Assembly: GCA_037440885.1 (NCBI GenBank)
Contig: JBBITI010000018.1
Location: 1-56,512 of the forward strand
DNA from: JBBITI01 sp037440885
GTDB taxonomy: Bacteria > Chloroflexota > Dehalococcoidia > Dehalococcoidales > UBA2162
Length of the DNA stretch: 56,512 nucleotides
Direction of reading: 5' to 3'
Part shown: positions 7,353 through 16,201 of the stretch, one piece after another
How the letters are laid out: every line of letters begins with the position of its first letter
Position numbering within the stretch: the first letter of the stretch is position 1
Position numbers and translations under genes: made by a program
The notes under the pieces: generated by a model
Told to the model about the DNA's origin: nothing
Database searches by the model: none
Seen by the model: the letters and a program-made list of their open reading frames with translations, nothing else

Positions 7353-9425
7353 ATGGCAGAGCGTTTTCCACTGGTTGATATCAGGAACATAGCGTTCATC
7401 GCACATATCGATGCCGGGAAGACGACAGTCACCGAAAAGATACTTTTTTATACCGGGCAGACCTATAAAGTAGGCGCTGTCGACGAAGGGACCGCGGTAA
7501 TGGACTGGATGGACCAGGAAAGAGAGCGCGGCATCACGATCACGGCGGCGGCGACGACGACACAATGGAAAGAACACCGCATCAATATCATCGACACTCC
7601 GGGGCACGTTGATTTTACAGCCGAGGTTGAGCGCAGCCTGAGGGTTCTGGACGGTGGGGTGGTGTTATTTGACGCGGTCGCCGGGGTAGAGGCACAATCA
7701 GAGACCGTTTGGCGGCAGGCCAACCGATACCATGTATCGCGGATCTGTTTCATCAATAAAATGGACCGGGTGGGGGCGAATTTCAGCCGTACGGTGAAGA
7801 TGATCGAAGAACGGTTGAAAGCCAAACCGCTTCCGATCCAGTACCCGCTGGGAAGCGAAACCGGCTTCCACGGGATCGTCGACCTGGTAGAGAACAAAGC
7901 CTGGAGCTTTAACGGCGAACCAGGGAGCGCACCGATAGCGATCGAGATTCCCGAGAACGAAGCGGATAAAGTGAGTGAGGCGAGACACCTGCTGATCGAG
8001 AAACTGGCGGAATCCGACGACCGGTTATTGAGCATATACCTTGACGGAAATGAGATTGAACCGGACGATATAAGGGCGGCACTGCGGCGAGTAACGATTG
8101 CGGCGACAGTTGTCCCGGTATTGTGCGGCAGCGCCCTGCGCAACAAGTGCATTCAACCTTTGCTGGATGCGATCCTGCACTACTTGCCTTCGCCGGGAGA
8201 TATGCCAGCGATCAAGGCAATTTCAGTGAGCAATAATCAGACCGTAGAAAGGCAACCGGATGACGCCGCTCCGTTTACTGCACTGGCATTCAAGGTAATG
8301 ACCGATCCGTTCGTGGGACGGCTGGTTTACCTGAGGATTTATTCGGGACGAGTAGAGACCGGAGAACAGGTCTACAATTCATCCTCAACCAAGAGAGAAC
8401 GTATCGGACGGCTGTTATTGATGCATGCCAACCGACGCGAGGAAATAACCGGAGCCGATACAGGGTCGATCGTGGCCGCCCTGGGGCTGAAGAACACGTT
8501 TACCGGCGATACGTTATGCGATCCGGGAGAGCCGTTGTTACTGGAATCGATCCGATTCCCGGAACCGGTGATTTCAGTGGCGATCGAACCGAAAACGAAA
8601 GCGGACCAGGACCGGATGGGCGAGGCATTACAGAAACTGGCAGAAGAAGACCCGACTTTCAAGGTTGCCTATAACCAGGAAACCGGGCAGACATTGATAT
8701 CCGGAATGGGCGAGTTGCACCTTGATGTGCTGGTGCGCCGTTTGCTGAGTGAATTTAACGTCAGTGCCAAAGTCGGCCGGCCGCGGGTGGCATACAAGGA
8801 GACCATCACCAAGGCCGTAAAAACCGAAGGCCGTTTTGTACGGCAATCAGGCGGGCACGGCCAGTACGGGCATGTTGAGATAGAATTCGAACCGGGTGAG
8901 TCCGGGTGCGGTTTGCAATTCGAGGAAAAACTGCGGGGCGCGCCGATCCCGAGAAATTATATTCCAGCGGTGGAAGCGGGCTTGAAAGAGGCGATGGAGA
9001 GCGGAGCACTGGGGGGCTACCCGGTGATCGATGTCAAGGCAACGCTGGTCGACGGCAGTTATCATGAAGTCGACTCTTCGGAACTGGCTTACAAAATAGC
9101 AGCTTCGCTGGCTTTCAAGGAAGGCATGTCCAAAGGGAAGCCGATATTGCTGGAGCCGATCATGAAGCTGGAAGTGGTGACCCCGGAAGAGTTCATGGGC
9201 GATATACTAAGCGATATTCATTCCCGCCGGGGCCAGGTGGGGTCGATCGAGACTTATACGGGCACGACGACGATCCACGCATTAATACCGCTGGCAGAGT
9301 CTTTCGGGTATGCGACCAGTTTACGGTCCAACACTCAGGGGAGAGCAACACATTCGCTGGAGTTTGCCAGGTACCAGCAGGTAACAGCAGAGCTGGCAGC
9401 TAAAATCACGGAAAAGACAGGATAG
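7353..9425 (+). CDS. fusA: Elongation factor G
   Basis: EF-G is the GTPase that drives translocation and, with RRF, ribosome recycling. From the ATG at 7353 (MAERFPLVDIRNIAFIAHID) it is 690 residues; an ATG at 7311 would add 14 residues not typical of the family. G1 AHIDAGKTT, G3 DTPGHVDF and G4 NKMD are all present, followed by domains II-V with GGHGQYGHVEIEFEP and the C-terminal RRGQVGSIETYTG region. It is the third gene of the str block. EF-Tu, which often follows fusA, is absent here. Confidence 0.97.
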   Translation: MAERFPLVDIRNIAFIAHIDAGKTTVTEKILFYTGQTYKVGAVDEGTAVMDWMDQERERGITITAAATTTQWKEHRINIIDTPGHVDFTAEVERSLRVLDGGVVLFDAVAGVEAQSETVWRQANRYHVSRICFINKMDRVGANFSRTVKMIEERLKAKPLPIQYPLGSETGFHGIVDLVENKAWSFNGEPGSAPIAIEIPENEADKVSEARHLLIEKLAESDDRLLSIYLDGNEIEPDDIRAALRRVTIAATVVPVLCGSALRNKCIQPLLDAILHYLPSPGDMPAIKAISVSNNQTVERQPDDAAPFTALAFKVMTDPFVGRLVYLRIYSGRVETGEQVYNSSSTKRERIGRLLLMHANRREEITGADTGSIVAALGLKNTFTGDTLCDPGEPLLLESIRFPEPVISVAIEPKTKADQDRMGEALQKLAEEDPTFKVAYNQETGQTLISGMGELHLDVLVRRLLSEFNVSAKVGRPRVAYKETITKAVKTEGRFVRQSGGHGQYGHVEIEFEPGESGCGLQFEEKLRGAPIPRNYIPAVEAGLKEAMESGALGGYPVIDVKATLVDGSYHEVDSSELAYKIAASLAFKEGMSKGKPILLEPIMKLEVVTPEEFMGDILSDIHSRRGQVGSIETYTGTTTIHALIPLAESFGYATSLRSNTQGRATHSLEFARYQQVTAELAAKITEKTG

Positions 9426-9430
9426 TCAAG

Positions 9431-9739
9431 ATGGCGAAACAGAAGATACGGATCAAGTTGAAAGGCTTCGACTATAAACTGGTAGACCAGGCAGCGGAGC
9501 AGATCGTGGAGACGGTAGAGCGTACCGGTGCCGTGGTGTCGGGACCAATCCCACTGCCGACCAGGATCAAACGTTTTAGCGTCATCCGGTCACCTTTTAT
9601 CGACAAGCGTTCCCAGGAGCAATTCGAGATCAGGACCCACACACGCTTGATCGATATAGTGGAAACCAGTTCGAAAACCATTGATTCTTTAACCAGCCTG
9701 AATCTTCCGTCTGGTGTTGAAATAGATATCAAGTTGTGA
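9431..9739 (+). CDS. rpsJ: 30S ribosomal protein S10
   Basis: The 102-residue S10 is a 30S head protein that also serves as NusE in transcription antitermination. The signature IKLKGFDYKLVDQAAEQIV, the loop GPIPLPTRIKRFSVIRSPF and the RTHTRLIDI strand are conserved. It lies only 5 bp after fusA with no tuf between, so str and S10 blocks are fused. The stop overlaps the region where rplC begins. Confidence 0.97.
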   Translation: MAKQKIRIKLKGFDYKLVDQAAEQIVETVERTGAVVSGPIPLPTRIKRFSVIRSPFIDKRSQEQFEIRTHTRLIDIVETSSKTIDSLTSLNLPSGVEIDIKL

Positions 9740-9744
9740 GAGAG

Positions 9745-10359
9745 ATGTTACAAGGAATAATCGGCCGCAAGCTGGGGATGACCCAGATGTACAGAGAAAA
9801 CGGGAGAATCGAAGCTGTCACTGCTGTCGAAGCCGGTCCGTGTGCGATCACACAGATCAAAACACCGGATAAAGAGGGATATACAGCAGTACAGTTAGGT
9901 TTTGAAGAAAGCAAGCGTGTGAATTCGGCTGAAAAAGGCCATTTAAAAGGTCTGGCGCCATACCGGCATCTACGGGAATTCCGAGTAGAATCGGTATCTG
10001 AAACCAAGGTGGGCGACTTGATCGACGTCAATGTGTTCAAGCCAGGCGACAAGGTTGACGTGGTTGGCATTTCCAAAGGAAAAGGTTTCGCCGGCGTAGT
10101 GAAAAGACATCATTTTAAAGGCGGACCGAAAACACACGGACAAACCGACCGGCAACGTCATCCAGGAGCCATCGGGTCCACCACGACGCCAGGTCATGTG
10201 AAAAAAGGGTTACGCATGGCGGGACACATGGGAAGCCAGCGGGTAACCGTACGCAGGCTGGAAATAATGAAGATCGATCCGGCCCGCAATATTCTACTGA
10301 TCCGAGGGGCAGTGCCAGGCTCCGATGACGAGCTTGTATTAATAAAGAAGTCGAAGTAA
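9745..10359 (+). CDS. rplC: 50S ribosomal protein L3
   Basis: L3 is an early 23S rRNA binder near the peptidyl-transferase centre. The ATG at 9745 gives MLQGIIGRKLGMTQMY, the standard N-terminus (204 residues). A GTG at 9736 overlaps the rpsJ stop and would add three residues. The central extension with GGPKTHGQTDRQRHPGAIG, which reaches the active centre, is intact. Confidence 0.95.
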   Translation: MLQGIIGRKLGMTQMYRENGRIEAVTAVEAGPCAITQIKTPDKEGYTAVQLGFEESKRVNSAEKGHLKGLAPYRHLREFRVESVSETKVGDLIDVNVFKPGDKVDVVGISKGKGFAGVVKRHHFKGGPKTHGQTDRQRHPGAIGSTTTPGHVKKGLRMAGHMGSQRVTVRRLEIMKIDPARNILLIRGAVPGSDDELVLIKKSK

Positions 10360-10371
10360 AGGAACAGACAA

Positions 10372-11013
10372 GTGCAAGTCCCAGTACGCAGCACTACAGG
10401 TAAAACAGTTAAACAGATAGAGATCAGCGACTACGTATTCGGTCTGAAACCGAACGTAGCGGTAGCGCATCAGGCATTATTGCGACAGCGGGCGAACGAA
10501 CGGCAGGGCAATGCCAGCGCCAAGACACGCGGCGAGGTAGCGGGAAGCACCAAGAAGCCGTATGCCCAGAAACACACGGGCAGGGCGCGGGCGGGGAGCA
10601 TCAAATCGCCACTGAAGAGAGGCGGTGGTATCATATTCCCACCGAAACCGAGAAGCTATCAGCAGGCGATGCCGAAGAAGATGAGGCGACTGGCGATCCG
10701 CTCGGTACTTTCAAGCAAAGTTGCGGAGCAAGAATTTATCGTGCTGGACCAATTCAGCATGGAAGCTCCAAAGACAAAAGAGATGTACGGAGTATTGAGC
10801 GCGCTGGGGATCGATTCCACGGCATTGATTGCGACAGCGCACCCGGACCAAAACGTAATCAAGTCAGCCCGCAACATACCCGGGGTGACCACCATACCGG
10901 CGAATTTATTGAACGTAGCCGATTTATTGTCCCACAAAGTACTGCTGATGACCGAAGAGGCCGTCCGGAAAACCGAAGAGTTGTGGGGCGACAGCACTTC
11001 CGAAGGAGAATAA
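10372..11013 (+). CDS. rplD: 50S ribosomal protein L4
   Basis: L4 (213 residues) lines the peptide exit tunnel and in some bacteria represses its own operon. It shows the conserved tunnel loop RQGNASAKTRGEVAGSTKKPYAQKHTGRARAG region (about residues 44-75) and the FPPKPRSYQQAMPKKMRRLA segment. The start is GTG. It is followed by rplW after one base, indicating tight coupling. Confidence 0.96.
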   Translation: MQVPVRSTTGKTVKQIEISDYVFGLKPNVAVAHQALLRQRANERQGNASAKTRGEVAGSTKKPYAQKHTGRARAGSIKSPLKRGGGIIFPPKPRSYQQAMPKKMRRLAIRSVLSSKVAEQEFIVLDQFSMEAPKTKEMYGVLSALGIDSTALIATAHPDQNVIKSARNIPGVTTIPANLLNVADLLSHKVLLMTEEAVRKTEELWGDSTSEGE

Positions 11014-11014
11014 G

Positions 11015-11302
11015 GTGAACCTGTACGAAGTACTAAAACGCCCATTAATAACAGAAAAATACACGGCACTTCAAGCTGAAGGCAAATATGCCTTCGAGGT
11101 ATCAATGAGCGCTACGAAACCGCAGGTAAAAAATGCGGTGGAGAAGGCGTTCAAGGTGAGTGTGACCGGCTTAAACATGATGAACGTAGCCGGAAGAACA
11201 CGGAGGGTGGGGAGAAGAGTAATACCGGCGAAACCGTGGAAAAAAGCGGTAGTTACGTTAAAGCCGGGGGATAAAATAGAGCTGTTTGAAACAGCTTCTT
11301 AG
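11015..11302 (+). CDS. rplW: 50S ribosomal protein L23
   Basis: The 95-residue L23 sits at the tunnel exit, where trigger factor and SRP dock. PLITEKYTALQAEGKYAFEV at the start and the VNVAGRTRRVGRR-type basic loop are recognisable. It begins with GTG one base after the rplD stop. Confidence 0.95.
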   Translation: MNLYEVLKRPLITEKYTALQAEGKYAFEVSMSATKPQVKNAVEKAFKVSVTGLNMMNVAGRTRRVGRRVIPAKPWKKAVVTLKPGDKIELFETAS

Positions 11303-11316
11303 GTGGAGTAAATACA

Positions 11317-12147
11317 GTGGCAGTTAAGCAATACCGTCCGACATCACCCGGCCGCCGGGGCATGACGGGCGCCAGTTTCGAAGAGGTCACCAAGGACAAG
11401 CCAGAAAAATCGCTACTGGCAGCTCTACGAAAACGCGGCGGACGCAATAACCAGGGTAAAGTGACCGTGCATCACCGGGGCGGCGGGGCGAAGCGGAATT
11501 TGCGGATACTGGATTTCAAGAGAGACAAGGTAGGGATTCCGGGCCGGGTGGCCGCGATCGAGTACGATCCGAACCGGACGGCGCGGATTGCCCTGATATA
11601 TTATGCCGATGGGGAGAAGCGATATATTTTAGCCCCGATCGGGCTTAATGTCGGCGATACGATCATGACCGGACCGGATGCCGAAATGCGGCCCGGCAAC
11701 AACATGGCCATAAAGCTGATGCCCAGCGGGGCCATGATCCACAGTATCGAAATCCAGAAGGGGAAAGGGGCGCAACTGGTCCGAAGCGCCGGAACCGCGG
11801 CACAACTGATGGCGAAAGAGGGCGATAGAGCGTTGATACGGCTGCCTTCAGGGGAAATGAGATACGTGATGGGCGAATGTACGGCCACCATCGGGCAGGT
11901 GGGGAACGTCGACCACCAGGCGATAAAACTGGGCAAGGCGGGGCGGAAGCGGTGGCTGGGAATACGGCCAACAGTGAGAGGCACGGCGAAGACGCCGCGC
12001 GATCATCCGCACGGTGGCGGGGAAGGGCGGAGCCCGATAGGCTTACCCGGACCCAAGTCTCCGTGGGGCAAGCCGACGCTGGGTCACAAGACGCGGAAGA
12101 AGAGCAAACCGTCGAGCAAGATGATAATGAAGCGACGGGGCAAATAA
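11317..12147 (+). CDS. rplB: 50S ribosomal protein L2
   Basis: L2 (276 residues) is required for subunit association and peptidyl transfer. RNNQGKVTVHHRGGGAKR at the N-terminus and the C-terminal HPHGGGEGR loop, whose His lies near the active centre, are conserved, followed by a lysine-rich tail. Full family length. GTG start. Confidence 0.97.
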   Translation: MAVKQYRPTSPGRRGMTGASFEEVTKDKPEKSLLAALRKRGGRNNQGKVTVHHRGGGAKRNLRILDFKRDKVGIPGRVAAIEYDPNRTARIALIYYADGEKRYILAPIGLNVGDTIMTGPDAEMRPGNNMAIKLMPSGAMIHSIEIQKGKGAQLVRSAGTAAQLMAKEGDRALIRLPSGEMRYVMGECTATIGQVGNVDHQAIKLGKAGRKRWLGIRPTVRGTAKTPRDHPHGGGEGRSPIGLPGPKSPWGKPTLGHKTRKKSKPSSKMIMKRRGK

Positions 12148-12175
12148 CAGGGAAGTAATTTGAGGTAAATAAGGG

Positions 12176-12490
12176 ATGTCAAGGTCAACAAAAAAGGGTC
12201 CGGCGACTCAGCCGCAGTTGATGAAGAAGGTTGAGGCGATAAACCGGTCCGGCCAGAAGACGGTCATAAAGACATGGGCACGGTGGTCAACGGTAGTGCC
12301 GGAGATGATCGGCCTGACCATCGGGGTACATGACGGACGGCGGCATGTGCCGGTATTTATTACGGAAAACATGGTCGGGCACAGGCTGGGAGAATTCGCG
12401 CCCACCCGGACTTTCCGGGGACATACCGCGAAGGCCGAGAAAGAAGCGAAGGCGGCCGCGAGTACTGCGACACCGGTTGCAAGCGCTTAG
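12176..12490 (+). CDS. rpsS: 30S ribosomal protein S19
   Basis: S19 (104 residues) is a head protein contacting the A-site finger. SRSTKKGP at the N-terminus, IKTWARWSTVVPEMIGLTIGVHDG and GHRLGEFAPTRTFRGH are conserved. The C-terminus carries about ten extra Ala/Thr/Lys-rich residues beyond the usual end. Confidence 0.96.
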   Translation: MSRSTKKGPATQPQLMKKVEAINRSGQKTVIKTWARWSTVVPEMIGLTIGVHDGRRHVPVFITENMVGHRLGEFAPTRTFRGHTAKAEKEAKAAASTATPVASA

Positions 12491-12510
12491 AATTGATCAG
12501 GACTTGATAA

Positions 12511-12858
12511 ATGGACATACAAGCTGTTGCTAAAAATGTAAGGGTATCGCCGAACAAGGTGAGGCTTCTTGCCGACATGGTAAGGGGCAAAAGAGTGGAG
12601 GAGGCGATAAAGCTATTGACATTTACGCCGACTCCGAATGCTTTGGCGGTGATAAAAGCAATTAAATCCGCGGCGGCGAATGCCGAGAAAGGATACCAGA
12701 TGTCGACGGAATCGCTGACGATCAACCGGATCACAGTGGATTCGGGCATGACAATGAAGCGTTACCGCTCAGCAGCCCGCGGCCGGGTAAGTCCGATTTT
12801 GAAGCGAACCAGCCATATTACGGTTGTCGTCACTGAACAGGAGAAACATGGGGCATAA
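12511..12858 (+). CDS. rplV: 50S ribosomal protein L22
   Basis: The 115-residue L22 has a beta-hairpin that reaches the exit tunnel and is the site of macrolide-resistance changes. VRVSPNKVRLLADMVRGKRVEEA and the hairpin tip around MKRYRSAARGRVSPILKRTSHITVVV are conserved. Its end overlaps the rpsC start by 11 bases, which indicates coupling. Confidence 0.96.
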   Translation: MDIQAVAKNVRVSPNKVRLLADMVRGKRVEEAIKLLTFTPTPNALAVIKAIKSAAANAEKGYQMSTESLTINRITVDSGMTMKRYRSAARGRVSPILKRTSHITVVVTEQEKHGA

Positions 12859-13780
12859 AGTTAATCCGACAGGTTTTAGAATAGGCGTGATCAAGACATG
12901 GCAGGCTAAATGGCATGCCAACCGACACTATGCCGACTACCTGGCGGAAGACAACAAGATTCGCCAGGTAATCGAGCAGAAATATCCGGATGCGGCGATA
13001 TCCAGTGTAGAGATCGAACGGCAATCGCACCAGGTAACGGCGACGATAAACACGGCGCGGCCGGGGATAGTGATCGGACGCGGGGGTCAGCGAGTCGACG
13101 AAATCCGACGCTTTTTAGAGAAGACAATCGGTAAAAAGATACAGTTGAACATCAAGGAAGTACAGCAGCCGGAGCTTGATGCCCGGCTGGTAGCCCGGTC
13201 AATTGCCGACCAACTGGAGAGGCGGATCGCGTACCGGCGGGCGATGAAGCAGGCCATGGCGCGGACGATCCAAGCCGGAGGCAAGGGGATCAAGGTAGCG
13301 GTAGCCGGGAGGTTGGGCGGGGCGGAAATCGCCCGGCGATTGAACATGCATGAGGGGCGCGTACCGCTGCACACCTTACGGGCTGACATCGATTATGGTT
13401 TCGTGGAAGCGCGGACGGTAATGGGATGCATCGGGATAAAAACATGGATTTACAAAGGTGAAATCCTGCCCGAACTGAAGACCGAAGAAGAGACTTCAGC
13501 CGCTCCGGAGCCGGTCGTGGTGACGGAACCGGTAAACACGGCCAGGACTTCGGCGACGAAAGAAGAGGAGAAACCGGCCGAGGTTGATATTACAGTTGAA
13601 ATACCCGCCGCGAGCGAAGGAACAGCTGCGGATGTAATTGTTCCGGTAGCAGAAGAGAAGCAAAAGGTAGTCAGGGTCAGGCGGAAGCCGGCTGTGCGAA
13701 AAACGGCGAAAGCCGCAGACGAGACAGGAAGCGAATCAGAGGCGCTGACCGAACCAGGAGAAGATAATGCTGCAGCCTAA
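12848..13780 (+). CDS. rpsC: 30S ribosomal protein S3 with long acidic C-terminal extension
   Basis: The ATG at 12848 (MGHKVNPTGFRIGVIKTW) gives 310 residues, against about 206-240 in most bacteria. The KH domain with GRGGQRVDEIRRFL and the C-terminal S3 fold ending near GCIGIKTWIYKGEILP are normal. About 95 extra residues follow, rich in Glu, Ala, Val and Thr with a short basic patch (VRVRRKPAVRKTAK), probably disordered. The tail's role is unknown. Confidence 0.95.
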   Translation: MGHKVNPTGFRIGVIKTWQAKWHANRHYADYLAEDNKIRQVIEQKYPDAAISSVEIERQSHQVTATINTARPGIVIGRGGQRVDEIRRFLEKTIGKKIQLNIKEVQQPELDARLVARSIADQLERRIAYRRAMKQAMARTIQAGGKGIKVAVAGRLGGAEIARRLNMHEGRVPLHTLRADIDYGFVEARTVMGCIGIKTWIYKGEILPELKTEEETSAAPEPVVVTEPVNTARTSATKEEEKPAEVDITVEIPAASEGTAADVIVPVAEEKQKVVRVRRKPAVRKTAKAADETGSESEALTEPGEDNAAA

Positions 13781-14216
13781 GCGAGTAAAATTTCGCAAGG
13801 TACAGAGGGGACGGATGAAAGGTGCCGCTCACTCGGGGAACACGGTGGCGTTCGGAGATTTTGGACTGCAGGCGATGGAACCGGCGTGGATTACCGCCCG
13901 GCAGATCGAAGCAGCGCGGCGCGCCATCACGCACCATACAAAAAGGGGCGGCAGCATCTGGGTGAGAGTATTTCCGGATAAATCAGTAACCAAGAAGGCA
14001 GCGGAAACGCGAATGGGCTCCGGGAAGGGGGCGCCCGACCACTGGGTAGCGGTAGTAAAACCGGGGCGTGTGCTTTTTGAAATGTCAGGGGTCGATGAGG
14101 CGACAGCGAAAGAAGCGATGCGGCTGGCAGCGAACAAGTTACCGATCGATGCGCGATTTATTATAAAAACGATTGCCGCTGAAACTGAGAGAGAAGCAGG
14201 AGCGAGTGCCACTTGA
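13767..14216 (+). CDS. rplP: 50S ribosomal protein L16
   Basis: L16 (149 residues) organises the A site of the 50S subunit. MLQPKRVKFRKVQRGRMKG and the TRMGSGKGAPDHWVAVVKPGRVLFE region are conserved. It overlaps the end of rpsC by 14 bases. Confidence 0.97.
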   Translation: MLQPKRVKFRKVQRGRMKGAAHSGNTVAFGDFGLQAMEPAWITARQIEAARRAITHHTKRGGSIWVRVFPDKSVTKKAAETRMGSGKGAPDHWVAVVKPGRVLFEMSGVDEATAKEAMRLAANKLPIDARFIIKTIAAETEREAGASAT

Positions 14217-14410
14217 AAATAGCAGACATCAGGGCCTTGAGCAACGAAGATATCGATAAACAGCTTGAGTCAGCACATAAGGAGTTGCTGGATTTGCGGT
14301 TCCAACTGGTGACGAAACAACTGGTTAATCACCGGCGCATTCTGGCAACGCGCAAGAAAATTGCCCAGTTGAATACGATCAAGCGTGAAAGAGAGTTGAG
14401 TGAAAACTAA
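14213..14410 (+). CDS. rpmC: 50S ribosomal protein L29
   Basis: The 65-residue, two-helix L29 lies beside L23 at the tunnel exit. ELLDLRFQLVTKQLVNHRRI is the family core. It begins with TTG overlapping the rplP stop by four bases. Confidence 0.95.
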   Translation: MKIADIRALSNEDIDKQLESAHKELLDLRFQLVTKQLVNHRRILATRKKIAQLNTIKRERELSEN

Positions 14411-14442
14411 GATACTTTCTGGAACGAAGCAGGCAGGTAACA

Positions 14443-14724
14443 ATGGAAGTAATTAAAAAGACCCGGACCGGCCAGGTTTTGAGCAACAAAATGAATAAGA
14501 CAGTCATAGTCGGTGTGGAGACTGTGAAGAAGCACCGGCTTTATAATAAGAGTGTAAAAAAAATAGTCAGATATAAAGCGCATGATGCCAACAGCGAATG
14601 TAATCCCGGGGATACTGTACGGATCGTAGAAACCCGGCCGATATCGAAAGACAAGCACTGGCGGGTATCAGAAATAGTGAATAAAGTGGAACAGATAACG
14701 ATAGCGCCGAAGGAAGTAACCTAA
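14443..14724 (+). CDS. rpsQ: 30S ribosomal protein S17
   Basis: S17 (93 residues) is an OB-fold 16S rRNA binder. GQVLSNKMNKTVIVGVETVKKH and NPGDTVRIVETRPISKDKHWRV are conserved. ATG start, 32 bp after rpmC. Confidence 0.96.
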   Translation: MEVIKKTRTGQVLSNKMNKTVIVGVETVKKHRLYNKSVKKIVRYKAHDANSECNPGDTVRIVETRPISKDKHWRVSEIVNKVEQITIAPKEVT

Positions 14725-14762
14725 GCAAAACAGGGGTAAATTGGTAATACAGGTGGAGCCAG

Positions 14763-15131
14763 ATGATTCAACCTTACAGTCGATTAAAAATAGCAGATAA
14801 CACCGGAGCCCGGCAGATCATGTGTATCGGACTGCTCGGCGGCAGCGGTCGCAAATATGCGCGGATCGGGGACATCGTGGTTGCTTCGGTCAAGCGAGCG
14901 ATTCCGGGAGGCACGGTAAAAAAGGGCGAAGTGGTGCGCGCGGTAATCGTGAGAAGTACGCATCCTTACCGGCGGCTTGACGGTTCTTACATAAAGTTTG
15001 ATGAGAACGCCGCGGTAATTATCAGCGAAAAGAATAATCCCAAAGGGACCCGTATCTTCGGTCCGGTAGCCCGAGAATTAAGGGAGAAAGAGTTTACAAA
15101 AATCATATCGCTGGCGCCAGAGGTTCTGTAA
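14763..15131 (+). CDS. rplN: 50S ribosomal protein L14
   Basis: L14 (122 residues, full length) forms an intersubunit bridge and is the target of the silencing factor RsfS. MIQPYSRLKIADNTGARQIMC and the FDENAAVIISEKNNPKGTRIFGPVARELR end are conserved. The stop TAA is immediately followed by the rplX ATG. Confidence 0.97.
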   Translation: MIQPYSRLKIADNTGARQIMCIGLLGGSGRKYARIGDIVVASVKRAIPGGTVKKGEVVRAVIVRSTHPYRRLDGSYIKFDENAAVIISEKNNPKGTRIFGPVARELREKEFTKIISLAPEVL

Positions 15132-15443
15132 ATGAAAATCAGAAAGAATGATAACGTCCTGGTGATAGCCGGGAAAGACCGGGGCAAGACAGGCAAGGTA
15201 AGGGTCGCCTATCCCGACGGCGAGAAGTTGCTGGTCGAAGGCGTCAACATGATCAAGAAGCACAAGAAGGCGGTCCAGGGCGTGAGACAGGCCGGGATTA
15301 TCGAACGCGAGGCCACGATCAAAGCATCCAACGTGATGCTGCTGTGCAACAAGTGCAACAAACCGGCGAGGGTCGGCGTGATCATACTGCAGGACGGAAA
15401 CAAGGCACGGGTATGCCGGGTTTGTCATGAGGTGATTGACTAG
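15132..15443 (+). CDS. rplX: 50S ribosomal protein L24, with Cys-pair motif
   Basis: L24 (103 residues) is an assembly initiator with a KOW motif (DNVLVIAGKDRGKTGKVRVAY). The C-terminal half has CNKCNKPARVG and CRVCHE, two CxxC pairs suggesting a zinc ribbon like those in many L24 proteins. It abuts both rplN and rplE without spacer. Confidence 0.96.
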   Translation: MKIRKNDNVLVIAGKDRGKTGKVRVAYPDGEKLLVEGVNMIKKHKKAVQGVRQAGIIEREATIKASNVMLLCNKCNKPARVGVIILQDGNKARVCRVCHEVID

Positions 15444-15986
15444 ATGTCGGAGCTTAAACAGAAGTACCTGAAAGAAGTAGTACCTGCCCTGAGAGAGCGT
15501 TTCGGGTACAAGAACGTGATGCAGGTACCCCGGGTCACCAAAGTGGTGATGAACATAGGTCTTGGCGAAGCGATATCCAATGCCAAAGCACTGGAGGCTG
15601 CGGAGAGGGACCTGGCGACAATTGCCGGGCAACACCCGATCATTACTAGATCAAAGCGATCGATATCAGCTTTCCGTTTGCGGACCGGCATGCCGATCGG
15701 GATGAAAGTGACATTACGGGGCAAGCGGATGTATGAATTCCTGGACAGACTGGTAAATGCGGTAGTGTTCCGGATAAGGGAATTTCAAGGCGTACCGCGG
15801 AACGCGTTTGACGGGCGGGGCAGTTATACGCTGGCCTTCCGGGAACAGACCGTATTTCCAGAAATAGATTACGAAAAGGTCGACAAACTGCGTGGTCTGG
15901 AAATATCGATAGTAACGAATGCAAAAAATGATGAGGAGGGGAGGAGTCTCCTGGAACTGCTGGGAATGCCGTTTTCTCGAGAATAA
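15444..15986 (+). CDS. rplE: 50S ribosomal protein L5
   Basis: L5 (180 residues) binds 5S rRNA in the central protuberance. VPRVTKVVMNIGLGEA, the RSKRSISAFRLRTGMPIG loop and FPEIDYEKVDKLRGLEISIVTNAKNDEEG are all conserved. Its ATG follows the rplX stop directly. Confidence 0.97.
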   Translation: MSELKQKYLKEVVPALRERFGYKNVMQVPRVTKVVMNIGLGEAISNAKALEAAERDLATIAGQHPIITRSKRSISAFRLRTGMPIGMKVTLRGKRMYEFLDRLVNAVVFRIREFQGVPRNAFDGRGSYTLAFREQTVFPEIDYEKVDKLRGLEISIVTNAKNDEEGRSLLELLGMPFSRE

Positions 15987-15993
15987 ATGAACT

Positions 15994-16179
15994 ATGGCTA
16001 AGAAATCTGCGATCGCCAAATGGGAACGCCCTCCGAAATACAAGGTGCAAAGACATAATCGCTGCCGGAAATGCGGCCGGCCCAGGGCCTATATCCGGCA
16101 ATTCGGACTATGCAGAATTTGTTTCCGCGAGCTTGCGCTGGCCGGACAAACGCCCGGCGTAAGAAAGTCGAGCTGGTAA
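15994..16179 (+). CDS. rpsN: 30S ribosomal protein S14, zinc type
   Basis: The 61-residue short (type Z) S14 carries the zinc-binding pairs CRKC (about residues 24-27) and CRIC (about 40-43) in RNRCRKCGRPRAYIRQFGLC context. This is the C+ form rather than the long zinc-free paralogue. It ends GVRKSSW as expected. Confidence 0.97.
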   Translation: MAKKSAIAKWERPPKYKVQRHNRCRKCGRPRAYIRQFGLCRICFRELALAGQTPGVRKSSW

Positions 16180-16201
16180 AAAGAATTCTAGGGGAAGAAG
16201 A

